DNA from: Treponema sp.
GTDB taxonomy: Bacteria; Spirochaetota; Spirochaetia; Treponematales; Treponemataceae
DNA length: 64,000 nt
Assembly: GCA_017548565.1 (NCBI GenBank)
Contig: JAFYZU010000022.1
Span: 62,001 to 126,000, forward strand
Direction of reading: 5' to 3'
Part shown: positions 1-10,156 of the stretch, piece by piece
Layout of the letters: each line of letters begins with the position of its first letter
Numbering within the stretch: the first letter of the stretch is position 1
The notes under the pieces: generated by a model
Databases searched by the model: none
What the model was told of the DNA's origin: nothing
Seen by the model: only the letters and a program-made list of their open reading frames with translations
Position numbers and translations under genes: made by a program

Positions 1-1
1 C

Positions 2-877
2 GTTGTTTTTGCAAACGATCCAGAGCTTCACGATGAATTGTTCGGTAGTGAAGGAATTATAAATGATTCTTCATTCAAAAACCTGAACAAGGATATTGGT
101 TTTGATCTTCCCGTAAAGAATCTTTCGGCATTCTTTAAAGAAGGCGATGTACGTTATGCGACAGGCTTTCAGTATTATAATAAAACCTTTAATGAAGATG
201 ACAAGGGTATATACAATGAAAAGGAAGCTGTTGAAAAAGCAAGACAGTATGCCCGAGATTTTATGAATAAAAAGGGTGAGCTTTTGTCTAAAGCGTCAAA
301 GGTCGTAAAAAAGATTGATTTTGTAAATTTAGTATGTACTTTGGATGCAGATCTCTTTTTGAAAAACTGGTCGGAAGGAATTTATTTTCTTGAAGAAGCA
401 CTTTCCTGTGCAGGAGAGTTCGATCTTAATGTTACGACTTGTAATCATCTTCTTGAAAAACAGTTTATGCTCGATAAGGTAGTTCCATATTATTCTTCCT
501 GCGAAGGTGAAGGTTATGGAGAGAATCTTCTTTCAAATAAAAACTGCTGGATGATGCGTTATATCAGAAAAGCCAGTGAAAGAATGATAGACCTTGCAGA
601 TCGTTTTCCGAACGATACAGGCTTAAAGACAAGACTTTTGAACATTGCAGCAATTGAGCTTATGATAGCGCAGTCAAGTGGATTACTTAAGATGATCGAA
701 AACGAGGAATTCCCAGAATATGCGGCTAAACGCTTCAAGCAGTCAATTTCTGCCTTTACTTCTGTTTTTGATTCACTTGGTTCAAATACAGTAAGCACTG
801 AATGGCTTACAACTCTTGAAATAAAAGATAATCTTTTTCCATGGATGAATTACAGGATTTTCAGCAGAAAAAAATAA
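2..877 (+). CDS. GH57-family alpha-glucan branching-type enzyme, C-terminal part (5' end outside window)
   Basis: The frame is open from base 2, so the gene starts upstream; the internal TTG at 38 is not a real start. The fragment matches the second half of GH57/DUF1957 enzymes. The stretch LDADLFLKNWSEG aligns with the family signature YDxELFGHWWxEG, and the Asp encoded at 344-346 is the expected catalytic acid. It is followed by a helical domain (WMMRYIRKASERM, then a segment ending in QSSG) and the family-typical tail EIKDNLFPWMNYRIF. Family members form alpha-1,6 branches in glycogen or hydrolyse alpha-glucans in the cytoplasm. The GHWW element is replaced by LKNW, so substrate choice may differ. 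The gene ends two bases from the convergent barrel gene, with no hairpin between them. The family is fairly certain; the exact activity is inferred. Confidence 0.72.
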   Translation, partial: VVFANDPELHDELFGSEGIINDSSFKNLNKDIGFDLPVKNLSAFFKEGDVRYATGFQYYNKTFNEDDKGIYNEKEAVEKARQYARDFMNKKGELLSKASKVVKKIDFVNLVCTLDADLFLKNWSEGIYFLEEALSCAGEFDLNVTTCNHLLEKQFMLDKVVPYYSSCEGEGYGENLLSNKNCWMMRYIRKASERMIDLADRFPNDTGLKTRLLNIAAIELMIAQSSGLLKMIENEEFPEYAAKRFKQSISAFTSVFDSLGSNTVSTEWLTTLEIKDNLFPWMNYRIFSRKK

Positions 878-879
878 GT

Positions 880-2175
880 TTATTTTGATTCCTGTTCAAA
901 AAACATACTGTTCCTTACGTTTTCAAACATGTCAATCTGGGACTGTGCACTTTGAATACCGATTATCGCAGGATCATAGCGTTTATTAATTTCAAGAATT
1001 TTTTTCCAGGTTTCTATAGCTTTTTCCCATTCTGAATTGTAGTAATAATACAATCCTTCGTTATAAAGCACGTCTATTTCATGCTGTACTTGGGCTCGTC
1101 CGCGGTCTCCCATAAGAATTTTTGCACTTACACTGAAACGGTTAATTGGAGCAAGTGAAGAAGTTAAATCAAGCGTATAGTTTACGTTAAAGCGTGTATT
1201 TTTAAATTCAAATTCAGCGCCCGCACTAAGTTTTGGATTTCCGCTTTTTAATTCAAGACCGAAAAGAAGATTGAAAATATCCGTAAAATCAAGAATGACT
1301 CCTGCACCCAAAGAAAAAAGCTGATATTTATTAAGAGCGGTAAGATTAACCGGCTGTTTAATATCGATAATGGCAGTTACAAGAGGGATGAATTTTACCG
1401 ACATTCCTGCTGCAATGTAAGTTGGAAGAGGATCATCTACTTTAAACGATGAACCGATACCCGTAAAACCAATTCCAAGATTTTCAATTGCAAAACCAAT
1501 CTTTACATTCGGATCTCTGCTTGAAAAATATTTAAGGAAATTAAACTGAAGCATAAGACCGAAATCAAACATAAGTGCAATTCCTGACTGCGAAAGACCT
1601 GAATTACTGATTATTTCATTTGTATCATTGTCTGAAAAATCGGGAACAGAACGGTAAGCGCATTTAAAATTGCTTCCCAATGCAAATCCCTTGAATTCAT
1701 AGCCTGCAAGAAAATTATAGGAAGCATTAAGTGAAAAATAGTTTTCTGAATAATAGCTTCCGGCAGTTCTTTCGCCCATAATATTGTATTCAGTAAAAGG
1801 GATGTAGAAGGTTGAAAGCTGAAGTCCGAATGCAAAATTATTCATACGGGTAGTGTATGAAATTGTTTCAAGATTTGAATCAGCAATCCAGGAATTGTGG
1901 AAAAATCCGGCCTGAGTTTCCTTTATGATGCAGCTTGCCGCAGGATTATAATTGAAAAAAGCAACATCGTCGCAGAAGCCTGTATATGCACAGCCCAGAC
2001 TTTCACATCTTCCGCCGACCGGAATTAAAAGTGAACGGTAAGAGGTTGTTCCTTCGTTATCGTTTGAATAGCCGCCGAAAATATCGGTAATGGCAGATGA
2101 AAAATCGATGAAATCAAGCGAATGAGCGGGAAATGAGAAAATTAAAAATGCAAATAAAAAAAGTTTCTTTTTCAT
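880..2175 (-). CDS. UPF0164 / FadL-like outer-membrane beta-barrel protein with C-terminal TPR
   Basis: The start at 2175 is chosen because it gives a clean signal peptide (MKKKLFLFAFLIFSFPAHS); the frame stays open to 2277 but that extension has no signal sequence. The mature part is rich in alternating aromatic/polar beta strands (GFALGSNFKCAYRS, FNVNYTLDLTSS) and an early Asn-Pro-Ala-Ala motif, as in treponemal UPF0164 proteins, which are thought to be FadL-like porins for hydrophobic compounds. The last ~60 residues (ALYNEGLYYYYNSEWEKAIETWKKIL region) look like one TPR unit, which would sit in the periplasm. A TATAAT box on the minus strand (2185-2190) lies nine bases from ATG, so the mRNA leader would be very short. 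The gene is divergent from the periplasmic TPR protein at 2280. Barrel identity is likely; the substrate is unknown. Confidence 0.68.
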   Translation of the reverse strand: MKKKLFLFAFLIFSFPAHSLDFIDFSSAITDIFGGYSNDNEGTTSYRSLLIPVGGRCESLGCAYTGFCDDVAFFNYNPAASCIIKETQAGFFHNSWIADSNLETISYTTRMNNFAFGLQLSTFYIPFTEYNIMGERTAGSYYSENYFSLNASYNFLAGYEFKGFALGSNFKCAYRSVPDFSDNDTNEIISNSGLSQSGIALMFDFGLMLQFNFLKYFSSRDPNVKIGFAIENLGIGFTGIGSSFKVDDPLPTYIAAGMSVKFIPLVTAIIDIKQPVNLTALNKYQLFSLGAGVILDFTDIFNLLFGLELKSGNPKLSAGAEFEFKNTRFNVNYTLDLTSSLAPINRFSVSAKILMGDRGRAQVQHEIDVLYNEGLYYYYNSEWEKAIETWKKILEINKRYDPAIIGIQSAQSQIDMFENVRNSMFFEQESK

Positions 2176-2279
2176 CCTATGGTAATTATATAATAATTTC
2201 TTTAATATATACACATTATTATCGGTTTTTTTCTTCATATATATTACTGTTAATACCGAAAATATAATATAAGACAAAA

Positions 2280-5200
2280 ATGAAAAAAATATTTACGTTG
2301 CTTATCAGTTTCTTTTTTCTCATTCCGTTGTGTGCCCAGAATCAGACAGATGATACTACTAAAAATATTGTCGAAGAAGATCTTGATGAAGACGTAATGT
2401 CGCTTTTTGAAATAGATAAATTAATCAGAAAGACAGATTATAACAGGGCACTTCTTGAACTTCATAAATACATTGAGCGCTATCCGGAACGTTTTGATAA
2501 TGCACAGCGTCTCATCAAGAATATCATGAACAGGCGAAACAGATATTCTGTCCTGACAGAAAAGGCAATTAAAGTCAGTACGGAAAATCCGGAGGATCAT
2601 ATTACTCCTTCTGAAATCATTCTTGAAATGAGAAGCCTTGAAAAAAATCCTCCTGAAGATATTAAGAAAGTAATAGATCTTCTTGAGGATATGCATCTTT
2701 TCAAATACTATGCGTATCTTTTTGAAAAAATACAGAATGAATCTGCCGCACTTTCACATAATTCAGATACACTCGGAGCATTAAACAAGGTTCAGGAAGG
2801 ATTCTGGATTTATAAAGATGAATTCCTTGCCGAATGGGCATCGAATCAGTCGATTATCAGGGAAGCAGAAAATATTGAAGCAGATCTTCTTTCAATCCTT
2901 AATGATTTTAAATCTGTGGAATTCCGCGAAAGATTGAACAACCTTACAAATCAGTTCATTAAGTCTGTAAATGACGGAAACTATGCACAGGCAAACGAAC
3001 AGCTTCCTGCCCTTACACGTGCATTTAAAACCTATGCCGATAAACGCAATTCCTTCAATCCGATAATTATCCGTTACAGGAATCTTTATAATAAGCAGAA
3101 AAAAATAAACCCTCAGCTTACAGACGCCTGTTATGTTGCCTTTATGGAACGTTTTGTTTCCGGTCTTTCATCGCTTGCTGATTCCGGAATAATCGGTGCA
3201 GCAGATTATGAATATTCTTCAAATCTGGAAAAAATAAAAAATGCAGTTTTAGGCATGTTTGATTCAAGGACAAAAGAGTATTTGAATGCTTTACCGAAAG
3301 ATATTATTAACGGAACAATAGATGAAGCTTTCCTTACGAAAAATGACACGGTTGCAAAAATCACCGGTTTTACAGAAATCGTAAAGAAGATTAATTCGTG
3401 CTATTCATATTTACAGTCAACCGATAAAAAAGCCTATAATCTTTATCCTGAATTTGACTCAACGGTCGATTATCTTTCATCGCTCGTAAAACAGAACGAA
3501 AAAGTATGTAATATTGCGAAAAAGGTTTCTGAAGAGCAGATACATCAGAATGAAATTCTCCTGGTTTTCAGAAATAACAAAAAAGCTCAGGATTTTAATT
3601 CTTCTGACCTTACAAAACAGCTTTTCAGTTCTGTCGGAAAAATGAATTCGATTACCGGTGAAAAAGAAAATCTTGTACTTGAGTATTTTACCTGGAGCAG
3701 CGGAAAAACAGAAAGATGGAAGCTTCTTACCGAACGTTATAATGATTATGTAGAGCAGATTTTTAATTCAACGAGTAAGAGTGTAATTGCCGTATGGAAA
3801 GAAATTGCAGAAAGTTATGTTGCAGGAGCAGACAGGTATACAAAGCAGCTTGAAGAATATGTAAATTATTCAGAAATATATCAGAAGGGCTTTACGAATC
3901 AGATTGATGAAGAAACGTGTAAGCGCTTAAAGAAGGATGCCACTTATCTTCTTGAATATGCAAAGTCTCATAAAAGTTCTTCATCACAGAATGCGCTTTA
4001 TCATTATCCCGACCTTACTCTTGAAATGACAGATTTTGTCGTACGGAAAGCAGAGGAATATCAGAAATCGCTGCAGAAGTCTCAGAATGAATTAAAACAG
4101 AATGCTTCGTTAAACAAGGAATGGAGTACAAACCCTGAAATTTCAAAAATCATAAATAATTCACAGAATTCGATTACTGAAAAACAGAAGATTATAAATA
4201 ATGTTTCTTTATCATCGGGTAAGGCTAAGCAGAAGGCACAGCAGGATATTGATGAAGCAAAGCGCCTCGAAAGAAACGGTGATTCAATTTTTCAGGAAGC
4301 AGAATCGGAATACAGACGTTCTAATCTTCAGAATGCAGAAAAGCTTGTTGATGATGCAACTGAAAAATACATGGAGTCGCTGAATCTTGCAGATAATCAT
4401 GAGCTTCGAAGATCAAGTGAAGCAAAAAGAAAGGATCTTCTTGCAAAAATATTGTTCGCTAAAAACGAAATTGTAGTTCGTGAATCACGAGAGCTTTATC
4501 AGAAAGCAAAGAATGCACAGAACGCCGACAGGTTTGATGATGCCCAGACTTACATTACTGCTGCGATTACAAAATGGGCCGAGACTCACGATGAACCTAA
4601 TGCCGAATTCCAGGATTATCTTGAAATAGTAAATACAGCAGTTTCAATGAAAACCGGACGAATCCTTCTTGCTTCAGATCCGCTTTATGCAGAAATGTCC
4701 CAGCTCATGAGCAGTGCATATCAGTCATTTGATGCGGGAAGTAAATATTATAAAGAAGGAAATAAAGAAGAAGGAAACAAGGCCTTTGAAAATGCCATCG
4801 ATTGTATCGATAAAATCAAGCAGGTGTATCCGGTAAACAAGGAAGCATCTCTTCTTCGCCTTAAAATTGACAAGATTCAGAATCCGGTGAAATTTGAACA
4901 GGATTTTGCAGATAAGGTAAGGACTGCCGTTAATAAATGCAGAAGATCAGAAACTAAGATTGAAGGTTATAATGATCTTGTTACTTATTATGATTTGAAT
5001 CCGAATTACAGGGGATTAAAATCCACTATAGAAAACATTGAAATTGAACTTGGAATGCGTCAGAAACCTGTAGATAATTCTGCAGCTGCCCGATCTAACC
5101 GTCTTACATCAGAAGCACAGTCTATTTTCAGCAGTGCGGGAAATAATCAGTCACGGTTGAATACTGCACTTGCAAGGGTTAATGAAGCAATCAGATTGAA

Positions 5201-5438
5201 TCCTAATAATACTCAGGCTCAGAGATTAAAGGACCGCATAAGCACACAGCTTGGTGCAAGTAAAAATATAATTCTTTCTGCAGAGGATGAACAGCTTTAC
5301 AATCTTGCTAAAAACGCATATCTTCAGAAAAAATATGATGAAGCAAAGGCATACATGGATGAACTGTGGAAAAAGAGTTCAAACAGAAATATAGAAAAGG
5401 TCAAGAGTCTTAAAAAATCAATAGATTCTAAGGTATAA
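2280..5438 (+). CDS. Large exported TPR / coiled-coil protein
   Basis: 1052 residues beginning with a signal peptide (MKKIFTLLISFFFLIPLCAQ). The rest is almost entirely helical, rich in Lys/Glu/Asn/Gln, with TPR-like units recognisable by the pattern A..Y...A...W (for example AKNAQNADRFDDAQTYI, and AKNAYLQKKYDEAKAYM close to the C-terminus). Residues ~640-700 look like a coiled coil. There are no catalytic motifs and no predicted transmembrane helix after the signal, so it is probably a periplasmic scaffold. A TATAAT box at 2263-2268 suggests a 5' leader of only a few bases. The stop codon overlaps the start of the receptor phosphatase (TAATG), so the two are co-transcribed and may share a signalling or envelope role. 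The specific function is not recognised. Confidence 0.7.
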   Translation: MKKIFTLLISFFFLIPLCAQNQTDDTTKNIVEEDLDEDVMSLFEIDKLIRKTDYNRALLELHKYIERYPERFDNAQRLIKNIMNRRNRYSVLTEKAIKVSTENPEDHITPSEIILEMRSLEKNPPEDIKKVIDLLEDMHLFKYYAYLFEKIQNESAALSHNSDTLGALNKVQEGFWIYKDEFLAEWASNQSIIREAENIEADLLSILNDFKSVEFRERLNNLTNQFIKSVNDGNYAQANEQLPALTRAFKTYADKRNSFNPIIIRYRNLYNKQKKINPQLTDACYVAFMERFVSGLSSLADSGIIGAADYEYSSNLEKIKNAVLGMFDSRTKEYLNALPKDIINGTIDEAFLTKNDTVAKITGFTEIVKKINSCYSYLQSTDKKAYNLYPEFDSTVDYLSSLVKQNEKVCNIAKKVSEEQIHQNEILLVFRNNKKAQDFNSSDLTKQLFSSVGKMNSITGEKENLVLEYFTWSSGKTERWKLLTERYNDYVEQIFNSTSKSVIAVWKEIAESYVAGADRYTKQLEEYVNYSEIYQKGFTNQIDEETCKRLKKDATYLLEYAKSHKSSSSQNALYHYPDLTLEMTDFVVRKAEEYQKSLQKSQNELKQNASLNKEWSTNPEISKIINNSQNSITEKQKIINNVSLSSGKAKQKAQQDIDEAKRLERNGDSIFQEAESEYRRSNLQNAEKLVDDATEKYMESLNLADNHELRRSSEAKRKDLLAKILFAKNEIVVRESRELYQKAKNAQNADRFDDAQTYITAAITKWAETHDEPNAEFQDYLEIVNTAVSMKTGRILLASDPLYAEMSQLMSSAYQSFDAGSKYYKEGNKEEGNKAFENAIDCIDKIKQVYPVNKEASLLRLKIDKIQNPVKFEQDFADKVRTAVNKCRRSETKIEGYNDLVTYYDLNPNYRGLKSTIENIEIELGMRQKPVDNSAAARSNRLTSEAQSIFSSAGNNQSRLNTALARVNEAIRLNPNNTQAQRLKDRISTQLGASKNIILSAEDEQLYNLAKNAYLQKKYDEAKAYMDELWKKSSNRNIEKVKSLKKSIDSKV

Positions 5439-8400
5439 TGATGATATTAAAAAAATGTTCTTCAATAAAAAAATTGATTTTTTCTTTTCTCCTGTTTTTT
5501 TCATGCTTCTTCGTTAATGCGTCTGCCGAAGAATTATTCTGGGAAAATCCGGTTTCTTTTTCAACTGCCGATTCCAGGTTTCCGAGCGTCGTAAAATCAA
5601 AAAAAGATGCGTATATTTTCTGGCAGGAAATAGATGCTTCGTCAAACACTATTTATTTATCGTGCCGTCATTATTTTTCGAAGGATGTTTATGCCGATAA
5701 CAAACGTTTTTGCGGACCTGTAAAATATTCAAATGAAGTTCCTGAAATTTATTCAGCTGCAATTTCGGAATCGGGAGTAGTTGTTGTTGCAACTGTTTCA
5801 GCAGACAATGAACTTACGATTTATTCTTCAAACGATAAATGTCAGAGCTTTACCTCAAAGACTGTAAGTCATGAATCAAATCTTATTGCGCCGCGTGTTT
5901 ACTTTACGTCGGGAGGAAAATTCAAGGTTTATGTTTCAACGGTGGATGAAGGTGTTTTTGCACTTTATTCTCTTGATTCAAAAGACGGTAAAAACTGGAC
6001 TTCGTTAAAGAAATTTTCACCTGCAGAAAAATACCGTAATCCATTTATTCCGGTCAGCATAAAAAGCGGTTCGGGAGATTTAGTTGTTTTTCAGGCACAG
6101 TATTCATCGCAGGTTTTGAACAGACTTTCGTATCAGCTTTTCTGCTCTTATACGACGAATGACGGAAATTCCTGGTCGGCTCCTGTTCTTATTACGGATC
6201 AGAAATCACTGCCTTCGAATGTAACGGTAGATTTTGCATCTTTTCAGAATCAGAGGGCTAATCTTTACCGGTTTAAAAATAAAATCTATATGGTATGGGA
6301 AAGGACTGAATCGGTAAATTCAAGTATCTGGATTGCAGAAATAAATGCAAACGGAATTGTCCCTAAAACTGCCAGACAGATTACAGAAAATTCAAATGCA
6401 AGCCGTCCGCAGCTTTTTGAACTTGACGGAGAACTTTACGTCGAATGGTTTGATACGAGAAATGGTCATGAATCAGTATATATGGCAAAATTTGACGAAA
6501 ATCTTGACTATACCGAATATCAGCTCATAAATAATGATTATAAGAATCTTTTTTCATATCCTTTGATATTCAGCGACAATAAGGTTTCTTCACTTTCATT
6601 TGTTTTTCAGCGAAGCAGTGATATTTCCAATTCAATCTGTATTCTGAATCCCGATAAAAGTGTTCTACCGCCTGAATTAAAACCTTTAACGTTTAAAAAA
6701 GGAAAGCATTCTTCTAAAAAGGCAGTGCAGGTTCAGGTTGAATATCCGCTTGATTCTTCGGGCATAACAGGATATTCCTACACCTGGGGAAAAGAAAATG
6801 AAACAGAACCTTCAAATACCGTTCAGTATTTTGGTAATGACAGGACAATCAGTGTAAGTGCAGACGAGGATGGTATTTATAATCTTATTGTAAAGGTTCA
6901 GGACAGGGCGGGAAACTGGTCTCAGCCGGAGCGTCTTGTCTATAACCGCGATTTGTCTCCACCAAAAAAACCTCAGATTACTCTTGATTTTCTTGATGAA
7001 AACGGATTTGTAAATAACAATACGTTTAAGGTTAATTGGCAGACAAATGAAGAAAATGACATTGCAGGCTTTAATTATGAACTTGAATATATAGACCGTA
7101 TTCCAAAGTCTCTTGTAGAAAATAAAACTCATGCCATTACGCTTGAAGGAGAAGAAATAACTCAGGAGCTTGAAAAATTTAACGAAAAATATTCATCGCA
7201 GCTTGAAAAGAAGCTTACGAAAGATACTGTTATTACAAGCACAAATGAATCAAAGCTTTTTAATAATAAAGATAACGGTATATATATTTTCAGGGTATGT
7301 GCCGTTGATGAAACAGGAAATGTTTCAGATACAGAATCAATACTTCTTGTATTAAATAAATATGAACCTCAGACTTTTGTTGAATCCGCACAGAAAACCT
7401 CATCTAAAGCAGGAGAAACACAGCTTGTCATAAACGGTGGCGGCTTTACTTATGAAGGTGAAATTACAAGAATTGCCTTTGCAAAACGCGGACAGAAAGA
7501 AAATCCGTTTGTTTTATATAAGGAAAGAAATGACTATCAGATTAATTCAGATTCTAAGATTTCAGGAATAACAATCCCGTCAGAGCTTGAAGAAGGTGTG
7601 TATGCGCTTGGTCTTTATCATTCAGACAGAGGCTGGTACTGGACTGAAGATATCATCAATATCAGTGAAAACGGTACTGTAAAGATTGAATCCGACTATG
7701 AATTTAAATCGCGGTTCAGGAAAGTAGAAAAGAATTATAAATTTGTAATCACTGCAGGAAGCATTGTACTTTGCTGTCTTATTGTGTTTGCACTTCTTAT
7801 TGCAGTTTTATTTACCGTGATTTTTGTAAAGAAGACAAAAGAAAATAAACTTGTTGCTAAAGAAATAAATTCGCTTATAACTGGAGATTATATGCCATTG
7901 CTTAAAACTAAATCAAAGAAAAGAGAAGGAAGAAGAAGCCTTAGAGTAAAACTTGTTTCATTTACAATCTTTCTTGTTATTTTTGTAATTACATTCGTAA
8001 CGTATCAGAACGGTAAAAAGCTTATAAAAATTCAAAGTACGACTTTAACTTCCGGCTTACAGAATCGTGTTGAAGTTCTCATGGAAAGTCTTGCATCCGG
8101 CGTAAAGAACTTCCTCCCGACTGAAAATGATGTTGAACTTGGACAGCTTCCGGATCAGAAAGAAGCAGTAAGCGAAGTTTTAAAGGTTTTGATTGTAGGC
8201 CAGAAGCATTCAACGGACGGTCAGGAAATAACTGAAGAAGAAGCAAAGGATCTTTCTTATCTTTGGGCAACAAGCAATATAAACGAAAGGGCAGAAACAG
8301 TTGCCGGTGAAACGAAGGTTGAAGATAAAACAGTCCTTGAAATATTAAAACGTTTTGAAGGTCTTAATAAAATTGCTTTTGACAGGGTAGAGCAGATTTC

Positions 8401-10093
8401 AAAGCAGATTACTGCAAACTCAAAAGAATTCTCATCGCTCGTAAGCAGCAGTGATCCGGACAGTATTGAAAGACGCCGATACCTTTCACTTACAAACGAA
8501 CAGCTTCGTCAGGAATTGAACAATAAGCTTTCTAAAATCGCTGAAGAATATACAAATTCCGTGCCGTTGTTTACCGAAGATATTTTCAATTCGGATACGA
8601 CAACTTATACTTTCTATAAACCGGTTCTTTACAGACAGGGTGAATCAAGTGTTTATCTTCATGGTGCGGTAATAGTAGATGTTGATGTAATTACACTTGT
8701 AAATGAGCTTCATAATGAAATGCGTTCGGTAACGGTTTCTGCATTCGTGCTTGCGGTAATTGCCGTTGTTCTTGGTGCTCTTGGCGCATTTATTCTGGCT
8801 ACATTTATCGTACGTCCGATCAGAAAGCTTGAAAATCATCTTGAAGAAGTCGGATCACTGATGACAAAATCTGTTCGTGAACGTCAGCGTCTTGAGAAAA
8901 AACATATTGAAATTAAATCGAAGGATGAAATAGGACGACTCGGTGAAGTTGTAAATCAGATGACTCTTTCTGCGGGTCTTGCGGCTTACGAAGAATTCCT
9001 TCAGCTCGACGGTAAGGCAGTTCAGGAAAGATTCATTCCTCTGGCAGACGGTGAGGGCGGACGAAAGCTTCCTGTCGTAAAATATAATGAAGAAAAGCTT
9101 GATCTTTATGCATTTTATAAAGGAGATTCCGCTGTTTCCGGTGATTATTTTGATTACCAGAAACTTGACGATAACTGGTATGTATTCATTAAATGTGATA
9201 TTTCAGGTCACGGTGTACCTGCCGCACTTTTAGTTTCTGTTGTAGCTACAAAGTTCAAGGATTTCTATTATTTCTCCAACTGGAATTATGCAAAGAATGG
9301 AATCAACCTTAAGAAATTTGTTTCTGCCGTAAATGATTTTATTTTCGGTTTAGGAACAAGAGGAAAATTCAGTACAATCAATATAAGTCTTTATAATAAA
9401 AACTCAGGTGAGCTTTATATATGCAATGCCGGTGATAATAAAATTCATATTCTTGATGGTGCGACAGGAAAACTTAAGGAAATAGAGCTTTCAAGTTCAC
9501 CTACAGCCGGTGGTATTTCAACGGATCTTATAGAAATGTCAAACAACGGCTTCAAGGTTGAGAAAACAATCCTTAATAAAGGTGATGTACTTTATCTTTA
9601 TACTGATGGTATAGATGAATCTGAACGTCTTCTGCGTGATTCTGATTTCAATGCTCTTGAAGAAAAAGAACAGTTCGGTCAGGAACGTATTACACAGATT
9701 ATCGAAGCAGTTATGAACAGAAAGAAATATGTACTTTATAAGAAGGATAATCCTGTTAAATCAGAAATCCTTGAATTTGATTTTACGGGCTGTAAGGGAA
9801 CAATTGATGAATCTATTCTTGCACTTGCATCGATCGAAAGGGTATTCCGTTTTGTAAAATCTCCGAAAGTAAGGGAAAATGATGAAATTGAAATCGACAA
9901 GCTTCTTGATTCATTCCTTAAAGAGCATTTTACGCTTTATTCAAAATATTGTACGCCATATATTCCAGCAGAGCTTTCAGATGATGAGGAACGCAGAAAA
10001 GAAATAGAAGATCCTAACATCACTAGATATTCTTATCTTACTGAAGATAAACAGTCCGATGATATTACGCTTATTGCAATAAAACGTGTATAA
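5438..10093 (+). CDS. Membrane receptor-type SpoIIE (PP2C) phosphatase with extracytoplasmic propeller and HAMP domain
   Basis: 1551 residues. Residues 1-28 are a signal peptide. Residues ~30-430 form blocks resembling BNR/sialidase-type beta-propeller blades (repeated S..G..W, for example SKDGKNWTS and TNDGNSWSA). Residues ~430-700 contain Ig/Fn3-like modules (DRAGNWSQPE, DETGNVSDTE). Hydrophobic helices lie at ~767-798, ~838-858 and ~1098-1127; the last is followed by a HAMP linker with basic FIVRPIRKLE. The cytoplasmic C-terminus (~1190-1551) is a SpoIIE/RsbU-type Ser/Thr phosphatase, with metal-binding DISGHG near 1254, YTDGIDE near 1387 and DDITLIAI at the end. It probably senses an envelope signal and dephosphorylates a STAS-type antagonist. 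It follows the TPR gene with a one-base overlap. The propeller is a shape-based call; sialidase catalytic residues were not established. Confidence 0.85.
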   Translation: MMILKKCSSIKKLIFSFLLFFSCFFVNASAEELFWENPVSFSTADSRFPSVVKSKKDAYIFWQEIDASSNTIYLSCRHYFSKDVYADNKRFCGPVKYSNEVPEIYSAAISESGVVVVATVSADNELTIYSSNDKCQSFTSKTVSHESNLIAPRVYFTSGGKFKVYVSTVDEGVFALYSLDSKDGKNWTSLKKFSPAEKYRNPFIPVSIKSGSGDLVVFQAQYSSQVLNRLSYQLFCSYTTNDGNSWSAPVLITDQKSLPSNVTVDFASFQNQRANLYRFKNKIYMVWERTESVNSSIWIAEINANGIVPKTARQITENSNASRPQLFELDGELYVEWFDTRNGHESVYMAKFDENLDYTEYQLINNDYKNLFSYPLIFSDNKVSSLSFVFQRSSDISNSICILNPDKSVLPPELKPLTFKKGKHSSKKAVQVQVEYPLDSSGITGYSYTWGKENETEPSNTVQYFGNDRTISVSADEDGIYNLIVKVQDRAGNWSQPERLVYNRDLSPPKKPQITLDFLDENGFVNNNTFKVNWQTNEENDIAGFNYELEYIDRIPKSLVENKTHAITLEGEEITQELEKFNEKYSSQLEKKLTKDTVITSTNESKLFNNKDNGIYIFRVCAVDETGNVSDTESILLVLNKYEPQTFVESAQKTSSKAGETQLVINGGGFTYEGEITRIAFAKRGQKENPFVLYKERNDYQINSDSKISGITIPSELEEGVYALGLYHSDRGWYWTEDIINISENGTVKIESDYEFKSRFRKVEKNYKFVITAGSIVLCCLIVFALLIAVLFTVIFVKKTKENKLVAKEINSLITGDYMPLLKTKSKKREGRRSLRVKLVSFTIFLVIFVITFVTYQNGKKLIKIQSTTLTSGLQNRVEVLMESLASGVKNFLPTENDVELGQLPDQKEAVSEVLKVLIVGQKHSTDGQEITEEEAKDLSYLWATSNINERAETVAGETKVEDKTVLEILKRFEGLNKIAFDRVEQISKQITANSKEFSSLVSSSDPDSIERRRYLSLTNEQLRQELNNKLSKIAEEYTNSVPLFTEDIFNSDTTTYTFYKPVLYRQGESSVYLHGAVIVDVDVITLVNELHNEMRSVTVSAFVLAVIAVVLGALGAFILATFIVRPIRKLENHLEEVGSLMTKSVRERQRLEKKHIEIKSKDEIGRLGEVVNQMTLSAGLAAYEEFLQLDGKAVQERFIPLADGEGGRKLPVVKYNEEKLDLYAFYKGDSAVSGDYFDYQKLDDNWYVFIKCDISGHGVPAALLVSVVATKFKDFYYFSNWNYAKNGINLKKFVSAVNDFIFGLGTRGKFSTINISLYNKNSGELYICNAGDNKIHILDGATGKLKEIELSSSPTAGGISTDLIEMSNNGFKVEKTILNKGDVLYLYTDGIDESERLLRDSDFNALEEKEQFGQERITQIIEAVMNRKKYVLYKKDNPVKSEILEFDFTGCKGTIDESILALASIERVFRFVKSPKVRENDEIEIDKLLDSFLKEHFTLYSKYCTPYIPAELSDDEERRKEIEDPNITRYSYLTEDKQSDDITLIAIKRV

Positions 10094-10156
10094 AAAGTTT
10101 GCAAATTTGATTTTTTAGTATTAAATTAAAAGTAGACAGTCATCAGGAGGCATTTT

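Noticed and set aside
38-877. TTG at 38 as start of the first gene
   Set aside because: The frame is open to the window edge and the GH57 alignment needs a long upstream part, so the gene is 5'-truncated by the window.
2176-2277. Longer N-terminus for the UPF0164 protein
   Set aside because: The 34 extra residues hide the signal peptide and cover the probable -10 box.
5438-6700. Active sialidase in the receptor protein
   Set aside because: Blade-like repeats are seen, but the arginine triad and Asp-boxes of sialidases could not be confirmed by eye.
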